Assembly (NCBI GenBank): GCA_004195335.1
Contig: SDWK01000202.1
Span: 1-8,758 of the forward strand
Direction: 5' to 3'
Source of the DNA: Shewanella sp.
GTDB lineage: Bacteria > Pseudomonadota > Gammaproteobacteria > Enterobacterales > Shewanellaceae
Length of the DNA: 8,758 nt
In this document: piece by piece, positions 1-6,892 of the stretch
How positions within the stretch are numbered: the stretch's first letter is position 1
Layout: every line of letters begins with the position of its first letter
Notes under the pieces: generated by a model
Told to the model about the DNA's origin: nothing
Databases searched by the model: none
What the model saw: only the letters and a program-made list of their open reading frames with translations
Position numbers and translations under genes: made by a program

Positions 1-83
1 GGATATAGGAGGTAGAGCGAAGCAGGATGCCAGAGCCGAGGAGCAATAAAGGGCCTTGCCTCAGAAGCGCTAAATTCTCGCTG

Positions 84-120
84 AGCGATTACATCTTTAT
101 ACCGATTGGTATTAATCGCT
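84..120. repeat. nested inverted repeat around an ATACC-GATT-GGTAT core
   Basis: AGCGATTA (84-91) is the exact reverse complement of TAATCGCT (113-120). Inside it, ATACC (99-103) and GGTAT (108-112) form a second 5-bp stem with a GATT loop. Intergenic palindromes with a similar core are, as I recall, common in Shewanella genomes, so this may be a dispersed repeat copy. The bases are seen directly; the repeat-family assignment is unverified. Confidence 0.45.
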
Positions 121-163
121 AAGAGATTTACAGATAAAACACGTACAGCTTAGCGACTTTTTT
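116..163 (+). terminator. possible plus-strand terminator (8-bp stem, long loop, T-run)
   Basis: TCGCTAAG (116-123) is the exact reverse complement of CTTAGCGA (149-156), and CTTTTTT follows (157-163). The 25-base loop is long for an intrinsic terminator. Its left arm overlaps the right arm of the 84-120 repeat, so the two hairpins exclude each other. If a plus-strand gene ends near the left edge this could terminate it. Weak as a functional call. Confidence 0.25.
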
Positions 164-180
164 GACATGCATCATATTGA

Positions 181-206
181 ATTTAATGAAAGGATTTAAT
201 GAAGGG
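181..206. repeat. tandem 13-bp direct repeat
   Basis: Two adjacent 13-base units (181-193 and 194-206) both begin ATTTAATGAA and end AGG or GGG; they differ at one position only. This looks like a small local duplication in non-coding DNA. No function is apparent. Confidence 0.6.
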
Positions 207-264
207 ATGTAACTAAGCATTAGACGAAAATAGAGATAGAGAACTCATAAGCAGGCTTAAGATC

Positions 265-290
265 AAAAAAAAGAAGCCATTAGGCTTCTT
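265..290 (-). terminator. Rho-independent terminator of ndk
   Basis: On the minus strand the sequence forms a hairpin with stem GAAGCC/GGCTTC (extendable by two A-T pairs), a 4-base loop and an immediate run of eight T. It lies about 20 bases past the ndk stop codon, so it is a classic intrinsic terminator ending the ndk transcript. Confidence 0.92.
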
Positions 291-310
291 CTCTTCATCC
301 AGCATTCGAA

Positions 311-742
311 TTAACGAGTGCGTGGGCATAACTCTTCAGCGCTGAAGAAGTATGCAACTTCACGCTCAGCAGAGGCAACAGAATCAGAACCATGAGCGGC
401 ATTTTCATCGATGCTTTCAGCGAAATCAGCACGGATAGTACCAGGAGCCGCTTGAGCTGGGTTTGTTGCACCTAAGATCTCACGGTGAGCAAGAACAGCA
501 TTTTCGCCTTCAAGAGTCTGAACCATGATTGGACCAGAAGTCATGAACGCAACGAGTGCACCAAAGAAAGGACGTTCGCTATGCTCAGCATAGAAGCCTT
601 CTGCTTGTTCTTTGCTTAGGTGGATCATTTTAGAAGCAATGATTTTCAGGCCAGCAGTTTCAAAACGGTTGTAGATAGCACCAATGTTGTTCTTTGCAAC
701 AGCATCGGGCTTAATGATAGAAAAAGTACGTTCGATAGCCAT
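311..742 (-). CDS. ndk: nucleoside diphosphate kinase
   Basis: Ndk moves the gamma phosphate of ATP onto other nucleoside diphosphates through a phosphohistidine intermediate, balancing NTP and dNTP pools in the cytoplasm. The 143-residue protein has the normal bacterial length and starts [15 protein letters not shown], with the conserved Lys11. The active-site signature NAAHGSDS places the catalytic histidine at residue 117, and the short C-terminal tail is typical of bacterial Ndk. An AGGAAG ribosome binding site lies about 8 bases before the ATG. It is the last gene of the cluster, 253 bases downstream of iscX, with its own -10 element and terminator, so it is probably an independent unit. 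In Pseudomonas and Azotobacter ndk also follows the isc genes. No direct role in cluster assembly is known; the linkage may be historical. Confidence 0.98.
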   Translation of the reverse strand: MAIERTFSIIKPDAVAKNNIGAIYNRFETAGLKIIASKMIHLSKEQAEGFYAEHSERPFFGALVAFMTSGPIMVQTLEGENAVLAHREILGATNPAQAAPGTIRADFAESIDENAAHGSDSVASAEREVAYFFSAEELCPRTR

Positions 743-784
743 GAGAAGCTTCCTTTTTTATAATCAGGTTTTTAATTCGCGCGG

Positions 785-790
785 ATTATA
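785..790 (-). promoter_or_regulatory. -10 element of a candidate ndk promoter
   Basis: The minus strand reads TATAAT at 790-785, a perfect sigma-70 -10 hexamer 43 bases before the ndk start. No good -35 hexamer sits at 16-18 bases; the best is very weak. The AT-rich context and position make it the likely ndk start region, but it is not proven. Confidence 0.5.
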
Positions 791-995
791 CGAAATTTAT
801 AGGGAAAATCCTACCTTTATAGTCCAAGGTGTGAGATATCAGTCAAAGATGGATATCTAGCAAGCAGATCTAAACCTCGTTTCCCCATTAAACTGCCGTT
901 AGTATCGTTTTTAACGCCGATATAACCTTACCTCCTACAGCGGACATATTAGCGCTGCTGGCTGAACCGACCGGAACATTCTGGATGTGTGCTGA

Positions 996-1193
996 TTAAC
1001 TTTCGGCTATCCAGCAAGCTTGAACAGCCTCTAAGATACGCTCATTACAGTGCGCGGGATCATCGTCAAAAGAGTCCAGTGCTAAGATCCACTCTCGCAG
1101 ATCGGTAAACAGGACTTTTTCAGGATCGATATTTGGGTATTTTTCAAGTAAATCCAATGCGATATCCAGTGAATCTATCCATTTAAGTGACAT
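996..1193 (-). CDS. iscX: IscX (Fe-S cluster assembly accessory protein, YfhJ)
   Basis: IscX is a small acidic protein that binds iron and IscS and tunes the rate of cluster assembly, competing with frataxin (CyaY) for the same site on IscS. This copy has 65 residues, one fewer than E. coli IscX. It shows the family landmarks: MSLKW at the N-terminus, YPNIDPE, FTDLREWI (29-36) and the acidic DSFDDDP patch (40-46). The start is supported by a GGAG about 6 bases before the ATG. In E. coli iscX is the last gene of the isc operon. Here it follows fdx by 121 bases, with a strong terminator and then a promoter candidate between them, so it may be transcribed largely on its own. No obvious terminator follows, so readthrough toward ndk is possible. 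Confidence 0.96.
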   Translation of the reverse strand: MSLKWIDSLDIALDLLEKYPNIDPEKVLFTDLREWILALDSFDDDPAHCNERILEAVQACWIAES

Positions 1194-1226
1194 ATTAATC
1201 TCCGGTTATACCTTAGGTTTAGTAGA

Positions 1227-1232
1227 AGTATA
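1227..1232 (-). promoter_or_regulatory. -10 element of a candidate iscX promoter
   Basis: The minus strand reads TATACT (5 of 6 to TATAAT) 33 bases before the iscX start and just after the terminator that ends the upstream operon. The -35 region (TTTAGT at 16 bases) matches only 3 of 6. Its position between terminator and gene is the main support. Confidence 0.4.
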
Positions 1233-1255
1233 GACAGCATTTCTAAAGACTAAAA

Positions 1256-1292
1256 TGAAAAAGGGCAATAACATATGGATGTTATTGCCCTT
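1256..1292 (-). terminator. strong Rho-independent terminator after fdx
   Basis: A perfect 14-bp stem pairs 1261-1274 with 1279-1292 around a 4-base loop. On the minus strand the stem ends GCCCTT and runs into a stretch of five T, then CATTTT. It starts about 22 bases past the fdx stop and so marks the end of the iscRSUA-hscBA-fdx transcript. The plus-strand side also has T-rich sequence, so it may work weakly in both directions. Confidence 0.9.
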
Positions 1293-1314
1293 CTTTAAAA
1301 CTGAACGCTATTAA

Positions 1315-1653
1315 CTAATTACTTTCACTCACCATGTTGATAGTGTACTTAGGAATATCAACAACAAGGTCTGAACTCGGCACCTTAGACTGACAAGATA
1401 AACGGCTCTCAGGCTCAAGGCCCCAAGCTTTATCCAACATGTCATCTTCTAGCTCATCGCTCTCTTCAAGCTCATCAAAACCTTCTCTGATAATGACATG
1501 ACACGTTGTGCAGGCACAGGACTTCTCACAAGCATGCTCAATGTGAATGCCATTTCGTAAGGCAACATCGAGAACGGTCTCGCCTTCATTCGCTTCAACA
1601 ACTGCACCATCGGGACACAATTCTGCGTGGGGTAAAAATACAATTTGTGGCAT
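1315..1653 (-). CDS. fdx: ISC-type [2Fe-2S] ferredoxin
   Basis: Fdx is the electron donor of the ISC machinery. It interacts with IscS and is thought to reduce sulfane sulfur or couple [2Fe-2S] units on IscU. The 112-residue protein has the adrenodoxin-like fold signature. Cluster ligands are Cys42, Cys48, Cys51 and Cys87, with the conserved extra Cys46 found in ISC ferredoxins (CEKSCACTTC, 42-51). An acidic stretch at 60-74 (ELEESDELEDD) fits the partner-binding helix. An AGGT ribosome binding site lies about 7 bases before the ATG. It follows hscA by 19 bases and is probably cotranscribed with it; the terminator at 1256-1292 ends the unit. The ligand spacing CX5CX2CX35C separates it from plant-type photosynthetic ferredoxins. 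Confidence 0.97.
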   Translation of the reverse strand: MPQIVFLPHAELCPDGAVVEANEGETVLDVALRNGIHIEHACEKSCACTTCHVIIREGFDELEESDELEDDMLDKAWGLEPESRLSCQSKVPSSDLVVDIPKYTINMVSESN

Positions 1654-1672
1654 CGGTTTACCTATCTATTAT

Positions 1673-3535
1673 CTAAATACTATCAACTGACTGGCCCTTT
1701 AATGCCAATCGGATAGAGTTATCCATACGCTTAGCCGCAAAATCTTGCGTGCTAGCATCTAATGCTTCGATGGCCTTTTCAATCGCATCAGCATCATCTT
1801 GACCACCAACTTGAACCAATACAGCCATGCTCTGTTCAATCGCACTACGTTCGTCAGCCGATAACAGCTCACTATCCTTCGCCAATGCGGCACCTAATGT
1901 CTCGAGTACCCTAGCAGCTTCTACTTGCTGTTCTGCAAGCATACGACGAGTGATATCGTCTTTGGCATTCGCCATCGAATCCTTCAACATGGAGCCGATC
2001 TCTTCATCCGTTAAGCCAAAAGAGGGTTTAACTTGAATGCTGGATTGCACACCAGTGGATTTCTCCATCGCCGTCACACTTAGTAAACCATCGGCATCGA
2101 CTTGGAAGGTCACTCGAATATGTGCAGCCCCCGCAGCCAAAGGCGGGATCCCCTTCAAAGTAAATCGCGCCAGAGAGCGGCAGTCATCGACTAATTCCCG
2201 CTCCCCCTGTACGACATGAAATGCCATCGCAGTTTGACCATCTTTAAAAGTAGTAAATTCTTGCGCTTTAGCCACGGGAATTGTCGTGTTACGTGAAACC
2301 ACCTTTTCGACTAAGCCTCCCATGGTCTCGATACCTAGTGACAAAGGAAGAACATCGAGCAGTAACAGATCAGACTCAGGCTTATTACCCACTAAAATAT
2401 CGGCCTGAATTGCCGCACCGATAGCGACCACCCTATCAGGATCAATAGACGTTAATGGCACTTTACCAAAGAAGCCTTCGACGAGTTCTCTGACCAATGG
2501 CACTCTTGTCGAACCGCCAACCAGGACAGTTTCAAGTACCTCGTCAGCTTTAATCCCAGCATCACGAAGTGCACGCCGACAACTCGCCACGGTTTTCTTA
2601 ACCAAAGATGCTATAAGAGAGTCAAACAGGGATTTTGTCACTCGCTGAGTGAGCGTTGTGCCATCATCCAATAACAAGGTCGCTGTCACTTCGCTCTCAT
2701 TGGTTAAGGCTTCTTTAACCCGTCTTGATTCAATCAATAACTGCCGACTAATCGATGCTGATGGAGAAACGAGTTGCCATTCTTGCAGGAGATGACTGTG
2801 TAGCAAGTGGTCAAAGTCATCGCCGCCCAATGCAGAGTCGCCACCGGTAGACAACACCTCAAATACCCCTTTATGGAGCCTTAATATTGAAATATCGAAC
2901 GTTCCGCCTCCAAGATCATAGATGGCGATAACACCCTCTTGTCCTGAATCTAACCCGTATGCGATTGCGGCTGCAGTAGGTTCATTTAATAAACGTAATA
3001 CTTTTACACCAAGCAGAGCTGCCGCATCTTTAGTGCCTTGACGCTGAGCATCATCAAAATATGCAGGAACAGTGATGACGATACCTTCAAGATCGCCACC
3101 TAGTGTTTTTTCAGCCCTTGAAATCAATGGCTTTAGAATTTCTGAAGAGATTTGAATAGGGTTTACTGTTCCCTGCTCGGTAACGAACAAAGGCAGACCA
3201 TTTTCACTGGCTTGAAAACGATAAGGCAGATCTTGTACGCCCGCTTGAATATCAGCAAGACTTCGGCCCATAAAACGTTTCACTGATATAATCGTATTTT
3301 GCGGATCTTTAGCTGAATGCGCCTCGGCATCAAAACCAACTTGGACGCTGGTATCGGTATAACGAACTATCGAAGGCAGTGAATGTTGAGCATTCTCATC
3401 AGGTAGGGTATTAGCTACACCACTGCGTACAGCAGCAACCAGTGAGTTTGTGGTGCCTAAATCAATACCAACAGCCAACCTATGTTGATGAGGCGCTGCA
3501 GTCTGTCCAGGCTCTGCAATTTGCAAAAAGGCCAT
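1673..3535 (-). CDS. hscA: HscA, specialised Hsp70 chaperone for Fe-S transfer
   Basis: HscA is an Hsp70 ATPase dedicated to IscU. With its co-chaperone HscB it binds the LPPVK motif of IscU and drives cluster release to acceptor proteins. The 620 residues compare with 616 in E. coli. The nucleotide-binding domain (about 20-385) shows the phosphate loops GIDLGTTNS (23-31) and DLGGGTFD (207-214) and the adenosine motif VGGSTRVP (339-346). The interdomain linker LLLLDVLP spans 390-397, followed by the beta substrate-binding domain to about 505 and the helical lid. The N-terminal lead [16 protein letters not shown] type is characteristic of HscA and separates it from DnaK. The ribosome binding site is weak (GGA about 8 bases before the ATG). 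An 86-base gap, larger than its neighbours', separates it from hscB; fdx follows after 19 bases. Confidence 0.98.
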   Translation of the reverse strand: MAFLQIAEPGQTAAPHQHRLAVGIDLGTTNSLVAAVRSGVANTLPDENAQHSLPSIVRYTDTSVQVGFDAEAHSAKDPQNTIISVKRFMGRSLADIQAGVQDLPYRFQASENGLPLFVTEQGTVNPIQISSEILKPLISRAEKTLGGDLEGIVITVPAYFDDAQRQGTKDAAALLGVKVLRLLNEPTAAAIAYGLDSGQEGVIAIYDLGGGTFDISILRLHKGVFEVLSTGGDSALGGDDFDHLLHSHLLQEWQLVSPSASISRQLLIESRRVKEALTNESEVTATLLLDDGTTLTQRVTKSLFDSLIASLVKKTVASCRRALRDAGIKADEVLETVLVGGSTRVPLVRELVEGFFGKVPLTSIDPDRVVAIGAAIQADILVGNKPESDLLLLDVLPLSLGIETMGGLVEKVVSRNTTIPVAKAQEFTTFKDGQTAMAFHVVQGERELVDDCRSLARFTLKGIPPLAAGAAHIRVTFQVDADGLLSVTAMEKSTGVQSSIQVKPSFGLTDEEIGSMLKDSMANAKDDITRRMLAEQQVEAARVLETLGAALAKDSELLSADERSAIEQSMAVLVQVGGQDDADAIEKAIEALDASTQDFAAKRMDNSIRLALKGQSVDSI

Positions 3536-3553
3536 AAAAATTCCAACTTAAGT

Positions 3554-3580
3554 ATTAGCCAATATGGTGCTAAAGCTAAT
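3554..3580. repeat. inverted repeat in the hscB-hscA gap
   Basis: ATTAGC (3554-3559) and GCTAAT (3575-3580) form a 6-bp inverted repeat with a 15-base loop, about 20 bases before the hscA start. An alternative pairing uses TTAGC with GCTAA at 3569-3573. Without a following T-run it is not a terminator. It may shape the mRNA between hscB and hscA, but so short a stem in AT-rich DNA can arise by chance. Confidence 0.3.
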
Positions 3581-3621
3581 CCAATAAAAAATAATTAACA
3601 AACAAAAAAGTATGCCTAAGC

Positions 3622-4146
3622 TTAATCAAACAGAACATCTTCCGCACGTTCAAGTTCAATCTGTAACTTAGCCATAAATTTCAATTTTCGAATAAGATCT
3701 GCAGCTTTGGATAAATCATCCTCTGAATCGCTTGTAAGCAATGGAGCTAACCCTTGCTCAATCTTCTTAGCATAAACTGAAAATGTCTCGTATAGCTCAG
3801 CAATCATCTCATCGGGTTGATTACTGTGAGCAATATCTTCGAGAGATTCACGCCACTCCATTTGCTGCATTAAAAATTGAGTATCTTTAACCGTCGTCGA
3901 CTCATGTAGAAGATCGACTCCATTCAATGCAAGAATATGTTCAGCCCTTGAAATTGGGTTTTTCAATGTTGAAAAGGCGTCATTTACCTGAGCGGTACGT
4001 TGGACGGCAATACGTTTATCTTGTTCACTGGAGTTAGCAAACTTATCGGGATGAACCGCCCTTTGCAGTTCGCGGTAGCGCTCTGCAAGTAAGGCGGTAT
4101 CTATTTCGTAGGAAGGTGTAAAACTAAACAGCTCAAAATAGTTCAT
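3622..4146 (-). CDS. hscB: HscB, J-domain co-chaperone of HscA
   Basis: HscB is the J-type co-chaperone that delivers IscU to HscA and stimulates HscA ATPase. The 174 residues match the family. The N-terminal J domain begins MNYFELF and carries the HPD tripeptide at 32-34, the contact needed to trigger Hsp70 ATP hydrolysis. The C-terminal half (about 80-174) is the helical IscU-binding domain and is rich in charged residues, as usual. The start is 19 bases after the iscA stop and has only a weak ribosome binding site (GAG), which suggests translation at a lower level than iscA or coupling to it. Gene order iscA-hscB-hscA is the standard one. Confidence 0.97.
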   Translation of the reverse strand: MNYFELFSFTPSYEIDTALLAERYRELQRAVHPDKFANSSEQDKRIAVQRTAQVNDAFSTLKNPISRAEHILALNGVDLLHESTTVKDTQFLMQQMEWRESLEDIAHSNQPDEMIAELYETFSVYAKKIEQGLAPLLTSDSEDDLSKAADLIRKLKFMAKLQIELERAEDVLFD

Positions 4147-4165
4147 GACTCAATTCTTTTGACGG

Positions 4166-4489
4166 TTAGACTGTGAAACTCTCACCACAGCCACACTCCC
4201 CTTTTGCATTAGGGTTGTTAAACTGAAAACCTTCATTGAGCCCTTCTTTTGCGAAGTCGAGCTCTATACCTTGAAGGTAGATGAAACTCTTGGCATCAAT
4301 AATAATTTTTACTCCGCCGATTTCATAAACTTCATCGTCATCATTCAAATCATCAACAAACTCGAGAATATATGCCATGCCAGAGCAACCCGAAGTTTTG
4401 AGTCCTAAGCGTAAGCCTATCCCCTTGCCGCGACTCACAAGAAAGCTTTTTACACGTTCTGCTGCCGCGGGAGTCATTGTTATAGCCAT
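4166..4489 (-). CDS. iscA: IscA, A-type Fe-S carrier
   Basis: IscA is an A-type carrier that takes clusters from IscU and passes them to apo-proteins, notably in the maturation of [4Fe-4S] enzymes. It has 107 residues, the E. coli length. The three conserved cysteines are Cys35 (in SGCSGMAY), Cys99 and Cys101 (in the C-terminal ECGCGESF). These patterns, and its place between iscU and hscB, mark it as IscA rather than ErpA or SufA. A GGAG lies about 6 bases before the ATG, and the gap from iscU is only 14 bases, so cotranscription is very likely. Confidence 0.98.
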   Translation of the reverse strand: MAITMTPAAAERVKSFLVSRGKGIGLRLGLKTSGCSGMAYILEFVDDLNDDDEVYEIGGVKIIIDAKSFIYLQGIELDFAKEGLNEGFQFNNPNAKGECGCGESFTV

Positions 4490-4503
4490 CTTAACTCCGG
4501 AAA

Positions 4504-4887
4504 TTACTTAGTTTGCTTTGACTTATAATCATCGATGGCTGCTTTGATTGCATCTTCAGCCAAAATAGAACAATGAATTTTCACTGGAGGCAATGCAAGC
4601 TCTTCTGCAATATCGGTATTCTTAATTGCCGCAGCTTCTTCGATAGATTTACCCTTAACCCACTCGGTAACAAGAGAGCTAGATGCGATTGCACTTCCGC
4701 AGCCGTAAGTCTTGAACTTGGCATCTTGGATCATGCCATTTTCGTCAATCTTTAGCTGTAACTTCATCACGTCGCCGCAAGCGGGTGCACCGACCATACC
4801 GGTAGCTACTGATGGATCATTTTTATCGAAAGAACCTACGTTTCTAGGGTTCTCATAATGTTCTAGTACTTTTTCGCTATAAGCCAT
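4504..4887 (-). CDS. iscU: IscU, Fe-S cluster assembly scaffold
   Basis: IscU is the scaffold on which the [2Fe-2S] cluster is built from iron and from sulfur delivered by IscS. The protein has 127 residues. Cluster-binding positions are Cys37 (GAPACGDV), Asp39, Cys63 ([12 protein letters not shown]) and Cys106, with His105 beside it. The HscA recognition motif LPPVK is intact at 99-103. A GGAG ribosome binding site lies about 7 bases before the ATG. It sits 36 bases after iscS and 14 before iscA, within the core operon. All functional residues known for the family are present, so it should be fully active. Confidence 0.99.
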   Translation of the reverse strand: MAYSEKVLEHYENPRNVGSFDKNDPSVATGMVGAPACGDVMKLQLKIDENGMIQDAKFKTYGCGSAIASSSLVTEWVKGKSIEEAAAIKNTDIAEELALPPVKIHCSILAEDAIKAAIDDYKSKQTK

Positions 4888-4923
4888 GGTACTGCTCCAC
4901 TCTCTATATTCGTTTTAACCGGA

Positions 4924-6138
4924 TTAATGGTGAGCCCACTGAACCTTATCTAGGTCAACACCATCTTGAAACATCTCCCATAATGGAGACATCTCCCGTA
5001 AGTCGCCAATTGACTTGTTAATAGTCTCAATTGCATGATCGATCTCCTCTTCAGTCGTAAAACGACCGATAGAGAAACGAATTGAGCTATGCGCCATTTC
5101 GTCATTCAAACCCAGTGCTCTTAGCACATAACTTGGTTCTAAACTTGCCGATGTACATGCCGAACCTGATGAGACAGCAAGATCTTTCAGCGCCATCATC
5201 AATGACTCACCTTCAACGAAGTTAAAGCTGGCATTTAAGCTGCCACAATAACGCTGTTCAACGTCACCATTAATATAGGTCTCTTCGATCCCTTTAACGC
5301 CATCCCAAAGTCTGTCACGCAACGTTCTGATGCGCGCACTCTCTGTTGTCATCTCTGCTTTAGCTATCGCAGCCGCTTCACCCATACCAACAATTTGGTG
5401 AGTCGCAAGCGTACCACTTCGCATGCCACGCTCATGGCCGCCACCGTGCATAGTCGCCTCTAGACGAATGCGTGGCTTACGACGCACATAAAGTGCTCCG
5501 ATACCTTTAGGGCCATACATCTTGTGAGCAGAGATAGAGATCAAATCAACTTTCATAGACTGAACGTCAATAGGTAACTTACCTGCACTCTGGGCTGCAT
5601 CCACGTGGAAAACAATCTTCTTACTACGACATAATTCACCGATAGCACCGATATCGTGGATAACACCAATCTCATTGTTAATATGCATGATACTGACAAG
5701 AATCGTATCTTCACGCATTGCTGCTTCAATTGTTTCTAATGGAATCAATCCATTCGACTCAGGTGCAAGATACGTAACTTCGAAACCTTCACGTTCAAGT
5801 TGGCGACAAGTATCCAATACAGCTTTATGTTCTGTCTTGCTGGTAATGATGTGCTTGCCTTTCTTATGGTAGAAATGAGCAACACCCTTAATCGCCAAGT
5901 TGTCAGATTCGGTTGCACCAGATGTAAATACGATCTCTCTTGGGTCCGCATTAATCAGCTCAGCAACTTGATTACGGGCGATATCAACCGCCTCTTCAGC
6001 CTGCCAACCATAACGGTGAGAACGAGACGCTGGGTTACCAAATATGCCGTCCATAGTCATGCACTGCATCATTTTTTCTGCAACACGAGGATCAACCGGC
6101 GTTGTCGCAGCATAATCTAAATAGATAGGAAGCTTCAT
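4924..6138 (-). CDS. iscS: IscS, cysteine desulfurase
   Basis: IscS is a PLP-dependent enzyme that converts L-cysteine to alanine and holds the sulfur as a persulfide. It supplies Fe-S clusters through IscU and also tRNA thiolation and thiamine synthesis. From the ATG at 6138 the product has 404 residues, exactly the E. coli length. The PLP lysine is in [10 protein letters not shown] (Lys206) and the persulfide cysteine in [10 protein letters not shown] (Cys328). The C-terminus ends WAHH as in E. coli. A GTG codon lies directly before the ATG and would give 405 residues, but the GGAG stands 6 bases before the ATG and only 3 before the GTG, so the ATG is preferred. The gene follows iscR after a 72-base gap containing a hairpin that may set iscR and iscS expression apart. 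Confidence 0.98.
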   Translation of the reverse strand: MKLPIYLDYAATTPVDPRVAEKMMQCMTMDGIFGNPASRSHRYGWQAEEAVDIARNQVAELINADPREIVFTSGATESDNLAIKGVAHFYHKKGKHIITSKTEHKAVLDTCRQLEREGFEVTYLAPESNGLIPLETIEAAMREDTILVSIMHINNEIGVIHDIGAIGELCRSKKIVFHVDAAQSAGKLPIDVQSMKVDLISISAHKMYGPKGIGALYVRRKPRIRLEATMHGGGHERGMRSGTLATHQIVGMGEAAAIAKAEMTTESARIRTLRDRLWDGVKGIEETYINGDVEQRYCGSLNASFNFVEGESLMMALKDLAVSSGSACTSASLEPSYVLRALGLNDEMAHSSIRFSIGRFTTEEEIDHAIETINKSIGDLREMSPLWEMFQDGVDLDKVQWAHH

Positions 6139-6148
6139 CACACACTCC

Positions 6149-6183
6149 GTACTTACACCCTGTAAAAGGGTTAAACCAAGTAC
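6149..6183 (-). promoter_or_regulatory. nested hairpin in the iscR-iscS intergenic region
   Basis: On the minus strand GTACTT (6183-6178) pairs with AAGTAC (6154-6149), enclosing an inner stem ACCCT/AGGGT (6171-6167 with 6161-6157) and a 6-base loop. The outer arm ends next to the iscS GGAG, so the structure could affect ribosome access or protect the 3' end of iscR mRNA after cleavage. In E. coli the small RNA RyhB pairs near the iscS start and leaves a stable iscR fragment. A similar role here is inference. Confidence 0.5.
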
Positions 6184-6213
6184 AAAAAATTATTTAATAA
6201 TAACAAAGTTAAC

Positions 6214-6675
6214 TTATGCAGTTACTCTTTGTTCCTGTTGCAATTCATCTTGCTTAATCGAAATAAACCGAACGTCACGTTTATTCATTAAGCCCGCAAG
6301 GCTGATCCCATTTAAAAAATCAGAAATTTGTTTACTCAAATCACCCCATAAGGAGTGAGTCAGACAGCGCGTACCACTTTGACAGTTACCTTGCCCCTGA
6401 CAACGTGTTGCATCGACAGACTCATCGACTGCACGTACGACCATACCCACAGAAATTTCCGCAGCATCAGCACCTAGTCGATAACCTCCACCAGGGCCCC
6501 TAACACTCGAAACCAATCCATGCTTTCTTAATTTCGCAAATAGTTGTTCGAGATAAGAAAGAGAGATCCCTTGGCGCTCAGAAATATCGGCCAATGGCAC
6601 TGGACCCGATGTAGAATGCATAGCAACATCTAACATGGCTGTCACAGCATAACGACCTTTCGATGTAAGTTTCAT
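6214..6675 (-). CDS. iscR: IscR, [2Fe-2S]-sensing Rrf2-family regulator
   Basis: IscR represses its own operon when it holds a [2Fe-2S] cluster and also acts on other promoters in its apo form, so it matches ISC output to demand. From the ATG at 6675 it has 153 residues starting [16 protein letters not shown], the canonical Rrf2 N-terminus. A longer frame to 6711 adds 12 unconserved residues and lacks a better ribosome binding site; the chosen ATG has GGAG about 9 bases upstream. The winged helix-turn-helix covers about 1-65 (with [19 protein letters not shown] and RGPGGGYRL). The cluster ligands are Cys92, Cys98, Cys104 and His107, all spaced as in E. coli. It heads the operon. A perfect IscR site lies upstream, showing autoregulation. 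Confidence 0.98.
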   Translation of the reverse strand: MKLTSKGRYAVTAMLDVAMHSTSGPVPLADISERQGISLSYLEQLFAKLRKHGLVSSVRGPGGGYRLGADAAEISVGMVVRAVDESVDATRCQGQGNCQSGTRCLTHSLWGDLSKQISDFLNGISLAGLMNKRDVRFISIKQDELQQEQRVTA

Positions 6676-6705
6676 AGCAACCAGCTCCCAAAAATGCATA
6701 AGGGA

Positions 6706-6734
6706 ATTCAAACATACCCGACTGTTTTAGTCAA
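6706..6734 (-). promoter_or_regulatory. candidate isc operon promoter
   Basis: On the minus strand TTGACT (6734-6729, 5 of 6 to the -35 consensus) is followed after 17 bases by TTGAAT (6711-6706, 4 of 6 to the -10 consensus). A start about 25 bases before iscR would follow. The elements overlap the IscR site, as expected for a repressed promoter. The -10 is weak, so another start is possible. Confidence 0.5.
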
Positions 6735-6738
6735 GTAT
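6714..6738. promoter_or_regulatory. IscR type 1 binding site
   Basis: The 25 bases begin ATACCCGACT and end TAGTCAAGTAT with GTTT between. They agree at every position with the type 1 IscR consensus as I know it from E. coli (ATASYYGACT, then RWWWY, then AGTCRRSTAT). The site covers the -35 of the candidate promoter, so cluster-loaded IscR should block RNA polymerase. This is the clearest regulatory element in the window. Confidence 0.88.
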
Positions 6739-6763
6739 TAAGCCTCGTAATTTAATCAACTAT
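6739..6763. promoter_or_regulatory. second, degenerate IscR type 1 site
   Basis: The 25 bases directly next to the first site keep a good right half (TAATCAACTAT, one mismatch) but a poor left half (five mismatches). E. coli iscR also has several IscR sites in a row. The exact head-to-tail spacing supports a real second site. It would bind more weakly. Confidence 0.5.
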
Positions 6764-6780
6764 TTGGCCTATTTCTTTAC

Positions 6781-6800
6781 AGGGTATTAATGGGTATTAA
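6781..6800. repeat. tandem GGGTATTAA repeat
   Basis: GGGTATTAA occurs twice, at 6782-6790 and 6792-6800, with a 10-bp period close to one helical turn. GGGTATT appears again at 6830-6836, and its complement at 6811-6816 and 6714-6719. The copies lie 107-125 bp upstream of the iscR ATG, where an activator or second regulator could bind on one DNA face. No known family is identified. Confidence 0.4.
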
Positions 6801-6808
6801 TTAGCAGA

Positions 6809-6837
6809 AAATACCCTGCCACTTTGGTGGGGTATTT
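6809..6837 (-). terminator. possible terminator downstream of cysE
   Basis: AAATACCC (6809-6816) pairs with GGGTATTT (6830-6837), with a further 3-bp inner stem around a small loop. On the minus strand the stem runs into TTTTC. It lies 56 bases past the cysE stop and before the isc promoter, which fits a terminator separating cysE from iscR. The T-run is short, so confidence is modest. Confidence 0.4.
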
Positions 6838-6892
6838 AACCTGTTTCTCTTAAAATATTCAATGCATGTTTACAACTTAGCGCGCTAAAAAA

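Larger units (their letters stand above)
1..264. other. non-coding left flank
   Basis: I see no convincing complete gene here. Plus-strand frame 2 is open from the window edge to a TAA at 47-49 (15 codons), so the tail of a plus-strand gene from outside is possible, but so short an open frame proves nothing. The stretch holds several repeats listed separately: a nested inverted repeat (84-120), an inverted repeat followed by a T-run (116-163) and a 13-bp tandem duplication (181-206). A perfect TTGACA (162-167, plus strand) has no well-spaced -10 partner. Confidence 0.5.

Noticed and set aside
162..190. Plus-strand promoter built on TTGACA at 162-167
   Set aside because: The best -10 (TTTAAT at 182-187) is only 14 bases away and no plus-strand gene follows.
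1449..1643. Second minus-strand frame inside fdx
   Set aside because: It overlaps fdx out of frame; the fdx frame carries all four cluster ligands.
6676..6711. Longer iscR start adding 12 residues ([12 protein letters not shown])
   Set aside because: The extension is not part of the Rrf2 family N-terminus, would begin within a few bases of the proposed -10, and the internal ATG at 6675 has a good GGAG.
6877..6888. Perfect palindrome TTAGCGCGCTAA just past the cysE stop as a terminator
   Set aside because: On the minus strand the T-run comes before, not after, the palindrome, so it does not fit an intrinsic terminator for cysE.
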